Both the position numbers and the translations under genes were made by a program. From assembly GCA_030435675.1 (NCBI GenBank), contig CM059621.1:17236001-17300000 (forward strand): a stretch of DNA of 64,000 nt, read 5' to 3'. The stretch's first letter is position 1. Every line of letters starts with the position of its first letter. Below, one piece after another: positions 22,874 to 32,242 of the stretch. The DNA is from Steinernema hermaphroditum (taxonomy: Eukaryota; Nematoda; Chromadorea; Rhabditida; Steinernematidae). The notes beneath the pieces were generated by a model, which ran no database searches, was not told the origin of the DNA, and worked only from the letters and a program-made list of their open reading frames with translations.

Positions 22874-23371
22874 GGGTCTTTCATTTGTGTCCCCAGCGAT
22901 CGGTCGGGTCGTCCACTCGCTCTCTCTCTGAGGCTGTCTGAGGCGAATGAGTTGAGTAAGAGGTCGTTCTCGATTGTCATTGCGGACGCAATGATCGCCC
23001 CGGCTCCCAGAAGGCCTGGAACACCAGGAAGCCGTAGTTCCACCGTCTTGCCAAGAAGACCGTCACAACCGCCCGACTCCACCCGCGCGGCCAGAGAAGC
23101 CGAAGAAGCGTTGCAACTCCGACGTCTGCGCTGCCAGCTGAAGATGAGATCCCGCTCCGTCCGCTGCGACTTGATTCAAGCTCTTCGCCACTTCAACGCC
23201 CGCGCATACTAATGGGACCACTGATCGTTCTTCTCTGATGCCATTTTCAACCGAAGCCAGAGGAAAATCAGCGACTACGGTGTGATTAGTGCCTTTTTGT
23301 GCATATATGACGTCTCGCAAGGTGTAAGCCTTCGATACGAGAAGATAAACTCGTAAAAAACTCGTAAACTC
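22874..23371 (+). mobile_element. SINE-like retroposon, copy 1 (inside the retroelement)
   Basis: About 498 bp flanked by an 11-bp target-site duplication GAACAATTGAG (22863-22873 and 23372-23382). It starts GGTCTTTCATTTGTGTCCCC and ends in CTCGTAA-type repeats. It matches the element at 52978-53591 over most of its length. It interrupts the envelope-like reading frame, which is open on both sides. Confidence 0.85.
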
Positions 23372-23798
23372 GAACAATTGAGTCCCCTTGGTTATGTACA
23401 TGGTTCTCTTAATGTTACAGGGAATTTGGCGAGAGGTTTGTGACAGAGTTTGGGTTGCTGGGTCGTAGTGAGCTGTGCGAGACACGTTCGCTACCTCAAA
23501 AGTGACCTTTGGAAATTAATAACACGTGTCATTTTCCGGGAGGAAGATGAGATTACTGTCCAGAAGTGGGGCACATGGCCAAATTTCTAAGTTGTCAGGT
23601 GGGGTAAGTGAGGCTACTAGAGAGGATTCATTGAGAAGCAGCCTGTTGTACGGGCGCAGCCGTACGAATGTGGGAAACCGGGGGAGAAACGACGAGAGGG
23701 TTGTCCGACGAGACTCCGGTGGCAATTCCTGTGCGTGGGACGCGGGGCACGACTTAGGAAAAACACTTTATAACCGTCCACTAGGGAACGATACCCGG

Positions 23799-26651
23799 TT
23801 AATACAAAAGCAACCACAAAATCTGAACAACAAGCAATACGAAAATGGGAACGCTGCGCGGATGGCACTCGCTCGCGCAGTCCGGGTTACGGTACAGGGG
23901 CTTCGTGGTGGGAGCCCGGGGCGTCTTCTCTACAAGCCGCGCTAAGAAAGTGGGCTTAGCATGAGCGGTTGCCAACGTTGTTTCCAAGAGGAAGTTCATG
24001 TTTGTGCAGAGGGCAGAAAAGGCTTGCACATACATGGCGTTTTCTGACTCAATGATATCATGATCAAGAGCCGTAAGTTGCGCGGCGAGCTGATTATTCA
24101 AGACGGGTCCCGGACGGTGAAATTTGAGAGCTGAACGTTTCTTTCTGCTAGTTTTGCCTATGCTAGGTGCTTGTTCAGCGGGGATCGCATAGCCTTGAAT
24201 GGATAGCGTCAGTGACTTGTCACAATCGACCACAATTTCTGGAGGTTGTGCGAAAGTGAGGACAAATTCTTTTGTGTCTGCTATCCAGCCGTTGCCAATG
24301 GCCGTGCCTGCCCATTTGTCCAGCAGCACAAATTGACAACGTTGCTCTTTCTCAGGTAACCACAAGAGCATGAAGCCGTCCGCAAGAGTACAATGACCCT
24401 CATGATAGTGACATCCTAATGTATTCCCGATGGGTGATTCTAAGTTGTCAGAGCCAAAGTGAGCCATTACGGTGGTACCAATAATGAAGCAGTTCACGAC
24501 TTCTTTAACTTTGGTGGAAAATGAGCCCAGAATAGCATAGGGAAACTCGAATGCTAACTCGTTATTTGTTTGGATTATGTTCCCCATTTGAGTCATTTTC
24601 CCATGTTCGCATTGTTTTAAAGCCTTCATCCGACGGCACTCTGCCGTTCGGACTGAGTGGGTTTTGGTGAACGTCTTAGCAAAGTGGTCTCCTACGAAAT
24701 TGGTGTAGTATTCTATCCTTGAGGTGACTATCTTACAGAGAGAAGCTTGGGTTTCGTACTGCACCATGTTTGGCTTGTACAAGTTAAGGGATAACTTTTG
24801 GGGTTTATGATGCGCGTCAGTTTCCAAGTGGGGGCATTTAATTGAGTTTGGGAGTCGGTACAATACCGGGTCTCTTTCTAGATCGCAAAGCAAAGGTTTA
24901 GTTGACACCAACGATGTCGATGAAGGTTTTAACATAAGAAGTAAGAGTAAAATGACCAACCTGAACCAATTGTTTCCGAATTCCTGCCAAGTCGAGGTTG
25001 CTTGAGTGTGAGTTCGAGGTTCTTCTGGCGGAGCATCCGTCTCAGCTTCCTCTTCCGCACTCGAGTCTTCGATGAGAGGGATTTCATCCTCTTGGTCGTC
25101 CAGGATGAGGGTGTTGCAATCGAACTCGATCATCTGTGCCAATTTGTCGTTTTCTCTCAGCAGCGCGTCGCGCTCCAGCTGGAGTTTTTCCAACTGTTCG
25201 CTGATCTCTGGGGTGACGTCAGCCACCGGTGAGGTCGTGCTGATAGCCGGGCGCTGGGCCTCGCAGTTGCGTGCGATGTGGCCTTGTCCACGGCAGCGAT
25301 AGCATTGGACAGGTTTGCGTTGGGAGTCATCGCTTGCATGCTCCCGACCCTCATTCTGCCATGTGCGCGGAGTGCGGCTGCCGCGTGAGTCATAGTGATC
25401 TCTGCGCTCCGCTGATTGAGAGCGATCATATCTGTGCCGATCTGGGGAGTAGCGCGCGTAGCTGGGCTCGCGGCGTTCACGTGACTGGCTGTGCGAGGGG
25501 CTACGGTAATCACGAGGGTCGCGACGACTGCGGGGACCGCGGAACTCTCTAGATTCGAAAGAGTCGCGGGGGTCGTAGAAGCTGCGAGAGTCTTGGTGAT
25601 TCCAGGAGTCTCGGGCACCTCCAGAGTCGCGATAGCGGCGGGAGTCCCTGTCATCTCGAGATTCGTTGAACCTACGCGATTCGCGGTAGTCACGATTATT
25701 GCGATTGGAGCGATAGTGATCTGGAGAGTAATTCTGATTTATACGTTCCCGCAGAGGGAATCTCCGTTCGGAGCTGCGGCTCGATCTGCGATCTCTCGAG
25801 AAGGAGCGCTCTCGACGAGAGGAACGCGAGTCTTCGAATGTTACTCTCTTCGGCTCACTCTTTTCTTGCCTCTCCCACAGCTTGTGAATCATCGCTTTTA
25901 CATCTGAAAGATCTTGCTGATTGCGTGTTTTGGCAATATCGCGCGCAGAAAGTTCCTGTTGTAACTTTTGGGCGATTGCAAGCGCTGATTTATAATCTGT
26001 GGGTGCTTTCTGCGAGAGGAAGAATTGGAGCTCAGGATCAATTCGATCCATGTACTCGTCGAAAATTTTGTTTTCGATTTCAACTCGCGACTTAGCCGGG
26101 AAGGCTTTCAAAAGCAGTTTCTTGAGTCTGTCCAAGAACGCAGCGATACTTTCTCCTGGTTCTTGGTAGCAGGTGCTCAGTTGGCTTTTGGCCTCGGCTT
26201 GCTGAGCGGGTGACTTGAACAAGTCCGCTAGGTTTTTAGTCGCGGAGGCAAATGAATGCTTATGCTCATCTGATAACTCATCGAAACGATCGCGCGCAGC
26301 ACCTACTAAGAAGAATTTCAGCTTGAGCAATTTTTGGGCGTCACCCCATGGTGTGGAGTGCGCGTCAGCGAAATCATTGAAACGACGCAACCAATCTTCA
26401 AATTGCACGGATTCATTCCCTGCAAATGCAGTCATTTGGGCGAATCCTGGTCCATCGATCGCGTTCACTGGATCTCCCAGGGTGCTTCCCACTCCATTTC
26501 TGACGTCGGGTGGGTTCTCGCCACTGGCTGCTTCACTCGGAGTCGGAGACGATTCCTGAACAACTGGAGGGGTCTGCATTGACTGCAGTGTCCTCATCAC
26601 ATTCTGATGAGCTGCGCTCAGCTCACCTAACTTCTGAGTCAAACCCCTCAT
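23799..26651 (-). pseudogene. Retroelement gag joined in frame to an envelope-like region
   Basis: A 950-codon frame. Residues about 75-240 fit a retrotransposon gag (FEDWLRRFNDFADAHSTPWG). An Arg/Ser/Asp-rich stretch follows (about 285-445), then a CCHC knuckle CYRCRGQGHIARNC and a coiled region. From about residue 555 a hydrophobic segment (LVILLLLLMLKPSST) opens a Cys-containing region with spaced Cys pairs and a basic RKKR cleavage-like site, resembling a viral envelope precursor. Upstream, the same frame continues to an ATG at 26825 across one stop at 26658-26660. Downstream the frame is broken after 23799. Which virus family the envelope came from cannot be decided by eye. Confidence 0.7.
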
Positions 26652-26970
26652 CTGACTCTACAGCTCTGTGATCTGAGCATTCTGGTAGCGCAGATCTCTC
26701 TGAATGGCAGTCTCAAATGAATACAAACTACTGGCTACCGGGCGAATCGAGTAGGCCGTGACCATTTCACGATCGCTGCTGTCATCAGCCCATCTCTTAA
26801 AGCTTGCGAAATACGTGGAAGTCATTTCTACTTCCCAAAAGAGGATTCTTCATGTACATAAAATAAAATGGATAGTTGTGGCTATTTTTACCACTTACAG
26901 TATTTATGGTACACCCTGTATTTTAGTGCGAGCCTACGACTCGGAACACACGAAGAACACACAGTCCCAG

Positions 26971-27109
26971 GGCACCACACAGGACTTCCCTAATCACAGA
27001 ATACAACGAGGCACCACACAGGACTTCCTCGAGGGGACACACAGTCCACAGGGCACCACACAGGACTTCCCTAGGAGATCACTTCAACAAGGCACCACAC
27101 AGGACTTCC
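26971..27109. repeat. Four copies of a 19-bp repeat in the retroelement leader
   Basis: GGCACCACACAGGACTTCC occurs exactly at 26971-26989, 27010-27028, 27052-27070 and 27091-27109, with alternating spacers (TCGAGGGGACAC after copies 2 and 4). Confidence 0.9.
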
Positions 27110-27643
27110 TCGAGGGGACACTCCACGGGAAAAGCTGATTTTAGAGGCGCCGAGACGACGCTTCACGCAACACGCTGAAGTGGAGACGGACTCGGGGCAC
27201 CAGAACGAGCTAGGTCGAAGCGAAGCCTCAGCCTAGTCGCAGCTCACACACGGAGTTGACCACGAGAGCACGGGTGGCTCTCTTTTATTGGCTTCTACCG
27301 GAAGCATGATTCAGCTGATCGCCCCGCCTGGTTCTCAGGCTTGGCGCGTCTTATCAACGTGCGCGATCAGCTGGCGCGTCCCTGTGGCAATTGTTTGGCT
27401 TGAGATTTCGAAAGAATTCAATGAGATCTTTAGTTGTGGAATGCTTCCATTTATAGCGTTTTAGTTATGGGTTACACCCATTGTACACACCCTTACAAGA
27501 CATATAACTTATCTGAGATCCATGATCTGAGGATTGTGATTGCGTCATGCGATGTTTCACACCCGCGCTGCATCCGAATAAATTAACCTTCGATCACACA
27601 ATAGATGCATAGTGGATCAATTCAGTTATTGTGAGATCGATCA

Positions 27644-28186
27644 ATGGAGCATGCCCAGCTCCTTTTCTACGAACACCTCTTCCAGCTTCTTCCAGATGAA
27701 AATGGTGATGCGAAGATTGAGCCGCGGAATAATAAAGGATTCCTGTAAATATACGTTTTTACATTACATTTTCTGCGCAGTCCTACCGCTAGATCACTAG
27801 GCCACATGGAGACGTCCGAAATGCCACCCACAACTTCTACTCGTATAATAGACGCGTGGAAGGATCTAGAGAGAAGCGACGTACCCAGTGGAGCAGCTTA
27901 TGATCTGATAATCGAAAACCCTCTTCCGTTCTTCCGCCAGCACGGCTTTCGCAGCATCAGCCGGCGCTCTATTCGTGATATCTGTGGTTGGTTGGAGGCA
28001 AGGCTACAGCAGCTTGAAAGAGAAGGAGCGGACTACAGTCGCGTGACCCATTATAGCCGAGGAGGACTCGGAACGCTCCAACATCCAAAGTTCGAAGAAC
28101 ACCGCCTGGTCGTCTGTCTTCACCCCGATTCAAAGGAGAGATTTAAGAAAGAACAGTGGTCGTTCTATGCTCTGTTCTTCGTTTAA
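27644..28186 (+). pseudogene. Orphan EHVP-family copy C with internal deletion
   Basis: ATG 27644 opens MEHAQLLFYEHLFQLLPDEN, then about 60% of the gene is missing. Homology resumes near 27806 (TSEMPPTTSTRIIDAWKDLE) and runs to the end FYALFFV, stop 28184-28186. The usual dyad promoter precedes it. Confidence 0.85.
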
Positions 28187-28315
28187 TACGCTGTTCTTTC
28201 GTAAAATGTGATTGACTGAATGGGGCTTTCTTAACATACTGCAGCAATCGGCCGGATGTAAGTCTTTTTCTGTATGTAAGATGTAAGTCATGAATGTGTA
28301 TGGCGGCACCGATTC

Positions 28316-28372
28316 TCGACTCATTCGAATCGCCGATTGAATCGACCGATGAGTCGATTGATTCTGGAGTAG
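28316..28372. repeat. CGATT-type dispersed repeat, third copy
   Basis: CGAATCGCCGATTGAATCGA core bounded by CGACTCAT and ATGAGTCG. Related copies lie at about 19325-19385 and 19680-19760; the flanking TATGGCTACTCC/GGTTACTCC and CGAGTTC blocks are also shared with 19280-19330. Confidence 0.65.
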
Positions 28373-28706
28373 CCATACATATCCGAGACCGCTGAACTCG
28401 GTTGATGTTCATAATTACAGTACCAACCCCCCTAAATAAAGAAGAGAAGCAGAGACTACGGTGATCTATGGTTCTTTGTTGTGCATTATGAGATATCTTG
28501 CATGGTCTTGCACTCAATGCCATTGAGTCAAGAGTAAATGAATAACGTCCACAAAAACAATCGCAGACGGTAGACAGTGGTGGTTTGACATGGACGAGGG
28601 ATGCAATGGAGGGCAGCCGTGGCGTGATCCAGTGCAGACGCTACATTGTTCAGTCAATGACATTCTGCGAAGGCAGGCATTAAACGAAGAACAGAACATA
28701 GAGCCA

Positions 28707-29672
28707 TCATGGTCTATTTTTACATTTCGTCTTTGAGTCGGGGTGAAGACAGACGACCAGGCGGTGTTCTTCGAACTTTGGATGTTGGAGCGTTCCGAGT
28801 CCGCCTCGGCTATAATGCGTCGCGCGACTATAGTCCGCTCCTTCTCTTTCGAGTTGCTGTAGCCTTGGCTCCAGCCAACCATAGGAGTCACGAATAAATC
28901 GGCGACTGATGCTACGAAAGCCGTGTTGGCGGAAAAGCTCCCGAGGGTTGCCGATTTTCAGATTACAAGCTGCTCCACTGGGCACATCGCTTTTCTCGAG
29001 ACCCTTCCACGCTTCTATGATGCGACTAGAAGTTGTGGGCGGCATTTCGAACGCCTCCAGATGCCACAGTACTCTGGCGTTAGGACTGCGCAGAAAATGT
29101 AATGCGGACATTACGCATCCAGGAGGCCAAGCATGTGTTCCTTTTCCGCGAATTTCAACTGCCGTTGTACTTCGCATGAACACGGACGTGAAATTAAATA
29201 TTTCCTGTTCACGCCGGCAAACGTTGAAATAGAGCTTGTGGTAGAGAAGAAGCAAGGGCCTGAACGTTTCAAAGTTCGCTATCCGAGCTTGGAGTTCCGT
29301 AAATGGAAACTCGTGGTCGAAGATGTATATTTGACGGTCACAAGCCTTTAGAGAGAGGTTCATTAGTTCCTTGGCTTGTTCTGGGGAGATTTCAACGACG
29401 TTATTAATAGGACGTGCACAAAATGTCGCTATGCGGAAGCGGAAAATGGTCTTTGGCATCTTCATGAACGAGTCAAAGTCCGTCCATGGATCCCGCTCGA
29501 AGTTCACAAAAAGATGGAACTGATCCGTTATGTACACATTTATGTCGATACATTTCTCATGGAAGGCTCTTGCTACGCGGCCTAGAGTCGATGGAAATTG
29601 ACTAAGCTGGTCCTTTTCATTTGTAAGAAGCTGGACGAGGTGTTCGTAGAAAAGGAGCGGGACGTGCTCCAT
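28707..29672 (-). CDS. Orphan intronless protein, EHVP family, intact copy D
   Basis: A 321-codon frame from ATG 29672, very similar to copy B throughout. A TGA at the codon that is TGG in copy B ends it 10 residues early (…KTKCKNRP). The central segment differs most (FDHEFPFTELQARIANF against FDGHFPVVELQARIANF). It is divergent to copy E across a 155-bp dyad promoter. Function unknown. Confidence 0.75.
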   Translation of the reverse strand: MEHVPLLFYEHLVQLLTNEKDQLSQFPSTLGRVARAFHEKCIDINVYITDQFHLFVNFERDPWTDFDSFMKMPKTIFRFRIATFCARPINNVVEISPEQAKELMNLSLKACDRQIYIFDHEFPFTELQARIANFETFRPLLLLYHKLYFNVCRREQEIFNFTSVFMRSTTAVEIRGKGTHAWPPGCVMSALHFLRSPNARVLWHLEAFEMPPTTSSRIIEAWKGLEKSDVPSGAACNLKIGNPRELFRQHGFRSISRRFIRDSYGWLEPRLQQLEREGADYSRATHYSRGGLGTLQHPKFEEHRLVVCLHPDSKTKCKNRP

Positions 29673-29827
29673 TGACTGCAATATACAGACTCATAGATGA
29701 TCTGAGATCCGCAATCTGAGGATTGGAATGCGTCATGTGGTCGCGCCGTCATCGCGCCGCATCTAAATAAATGAACCTTCGATCACACAATAGCTGCACT
29801 GCGGATTGGTTATTGTGTCATCGATCA
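29673..29827. promoter_or_regulatory. Divergent promoter between orphan copies D and E
   Basis: Contains CAATCTGAGGATTG (a 5-bp-stem hairpin), AATAAATGAACC and the dyad CGATCACACAATA ... TTATTGTGTCATCG, in the same order and spacing as the A/B intergenic region. Confidence 0.55.
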
Positions 29828-30766
29828 ATGGATCACGTCCCGCTCCTTTTCTACGAACACCTAGTCCAGCTTCTTCCAGATGAAAAGGACCAGCTTAGTC
29901 GACTTGGTTCGACTTTAGGCGGCGTAGCAAGGGTCTTCCATGAGAAATGTATCGGCATAAATGTGTACATAACGGATCAGTTCCATCTTTTTGTGAACTT
30001 CGAGCGTTATCCATGGACGGACTTCGACTCGTTCATGAAGATGCCAAAGACCACTCGCCGCTTTAGCATCATCATATTTTGTGAACGCATTACTAATAAC
30101 GTCGTTGAAATCTCCCCGGAACAAGCCAAGGAACTAATGAACCTCTCTCTAAAGGCTTGCACCCGTCAAATATACATCTTCGACCACGAGTTTCCATTTA
30201 CGGAACTCCAAGCCAGAATAGCGAACTTTGACAGGTTCATGCCCTTGTTTCTTCTCTACCACAAGCTCTATTTCAACGTTTGCCGGCGTGAACAGTAAGT
30301 ATTGAATTTCACTTCTGAGTTCATGCGAAGTACAACTGAAGCAGAAATTCACGGAAAAGGAACACGTGCTTGGTGTGCCAGATGCGTAACATCCGCCAGA
30401 TTACTGGCCTATCAGGAGTCGTTCGAAACGCCGCCCACAACTTCTACTCACATCATAGACGCGTGGAAGGATCTAGAGAGAAGTGACGTACCCAATAGAG
30501 CAGCTTTTGACCTAGGAATCACCAACACTCGGGAGTTTTTCCGCCAACACGGCTTTCGTAACATCAGTCGCCGATTTATTCGTGACTCCTATGGTTGGCT
30601 GGAGTCAAGGCTACAGCAATTCGAAAAACAAGGAGCGGACTATAGTCGCGCGACGCATTATAGCCGAGGCGGACTCGGAACGCTCCAACATCCCAAGTTC
30701 GAAGGGCACCGCCTGGTGGTCTCTGTTCACCCCACTTCAAAGACGAGATATAAAAAAGGACAGTGA
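29828..30766 (+). pseudogene. Orphan EHVP-family copy E with in-frame stop
   Basis: ATG 29828 opens MDHVPLLFYEHLVQLLPDEK. At 30297-30299 a TAA replaces the GAA found in copies B and D, after which the same frame continues homologous to the end (YKKGQ). A block of about 20 residues around 30380-30420 is also lost. Probably a recent pseudogene. Confidence 0.85.
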
Positions 30767-32232
30767 TGGCTCTATGCTCTATTCTTCGTTTAATACCTGC
30801 TTGCGTAAAATATCGTTGACTGAACAATGTAGTCACGCCACGGCGGCCATCCATTACATCCCTCGTCCATGCCTATCACCTCTGTCTACTGTCTGTAATT
30901 TGCACATTTGCCTATATAAACGATTGCGTGGCAACACCTCCAAAAATGACTTATATCCGATTGCTGCTGTTCCTATCGTCTCCATCATCTCAAATTAGAA
31001 ACGTTGTGCCATGGAAGTCGCCTAGCCAATCACGTCACTTTATACAAGATAAACCCGACTGCGCGCGAATTCGCGCTCTCCAGGTACTAAAAGCCAATTA
31101 GGTGCTCATGCAAATGACTGAAGTTGTCCAAAAAACTGCAAAGCTAAAAAATACGCTAAAAACGGCACAAAAGCTGTACAGAAACACAAAGCCTTGCGTC
31201 CCCAAAGATATGGTGGAGGTATAGCGCTACTATCTCAAATGTTTGTGTGGCTCATTGCGAACGTGCTTCGTTTGTAAGCGGGTGGTGCCGGGTTCGGTTC
31301 CCCTCGGGGTCCTTATTTTGTGTGGGTGTTTTCCCCGTGCTCACCGAAAAACACACACACACAGACAGACCAACGTACCCGTCGGTTCTCTATTTATATA
31401 TAGGGGATGAACCACGGCCATTCCAGTGTTCCAGTTGCGGAATTCTTCTGCCGAAACCAGCGAAGATCGAGAAACCACGGCTACACGCTTCTAAAGCCAG
31501 CAACGCGCTCTACCGAGCCCCGGTTCTTCACAAGCCGAGTTGTGTTGTAGAGTGTTGTACTGCCCAATTGCTGTCACTGTTAGCATTTGTGGATAAATTA
31601 GCATCCCTCGAAAGTCACGTGAGCGAGGGTATAAGCGTGCTCGGCAAACATTTTTCCGTGCGCCTGCATGGTTGACCCGGTTAGTCTGTTGTCTACCAGT
31701 TCGCTGACCGGGGTTCGGTGCCTCCTGCTGGACCTATTTTGGTTCTATCCACAATGTATTCGAAAGTTAAGTTTCAGGCTCTGTTCTCACCTTATGCCAC
31801 ATACTGTCCATGCATATGTACTCGTCACTTGTTTGTTATTCTCATCGAGGGAGCTTAGAACTTCGCGAATGTGCGAACGCCTGCAAGCCTAGGCAAACAG
31901 AAGACCGAACGCTTGCGCCAACATCCTCGGAAGTTCGCCTCGTTGCAAGTGAACTCACAACGAACGAGTATCATTTTTCCCCTCCCTCCGAAGACGTTCC
32001 GAAGTGGCCAGGAACGCTTGACTCCCGTGTGCAGATCTGCGCGGCCAGCCGTTTCTCGAGTTTCGTGTCGCCAACCAACCGCCGGGAGCTTCTTCGCCTC
32101 GTCTTGTTTGTGTTTGCACTTCTTATTCTTGTGCGGTCGAGGCCCTTGACTCGCCGCCGCGCTCATCCCGACGCCTCAAGTTCGCCAATTACTCCCTCTT
32201 CGATGAAATTTTCCAAGTAGCGGTGACTTTCA
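30767..32232. other. Intergenic region before the MISP/AKAP2-like gene
   Basis: The first 200 bp are the family 3' flank. Then a tRNA-derived stretch near 31250-31317, an AC/AG microsatellite at about 31350-31368, and open + frames from 31247 and 31871 without recognisable features. Confidence 0.4.
31250..31317 (+). repeat. tRNA-derived (Thr-like) element
   Basis: An anticodon-loop-like CGTTTGTAAGCG (TGT) and a B box close to consensus (GGGTTCGGTTCC) suggest descent from a tRNA, but the acceptor and T stems do not pair well. A second B-box-like GGTTTGGTTCCCCTCGGTGCC stretch is at about 50465-50485. Confidence 0.4.
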
Positions 32233-32242
32233 GAAACGAACG

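Larger units (their letters stand above)
21791..27500 (-). mobile_element. Decayed LTR retroelement, gag / envelope-like / protease-linker
   Basis: Read on the minus strand: an LTR/leader-like region (about 27490-26830, opening TGTAAGGGTGTGTACA with a TATAAATGG box), gag with a CCHC knuckle, an envelope-like region, then a protease-to-RT linker, where the element is cut off at about 21791. No reverse transcriptase, RNase H or integrase remains, and no second LTR is seen. It has an in-frame stop in gag (26658-26660), frameshifts and a stop in the envelope part, and a SINE-like insertion. It is not functional. It sits between orphan-family copies. Confidence 0.75.

Noticed and set aside
22950..23212. 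Short ORF inside the SINE-like element (MIAPAPRRPGTPGSRSS)
   Set aside because: The frame is not maintained to the same end in the second copy at 53103, so it is unlikely to be a protein.
31247..32220. Long open frames upstream of the MISP/AKAP2-like gene
   Set aside because: No splice context, codon bias or family features; an acceptor at 32233 immediately before ATG 32243 suggests the gene starts there.
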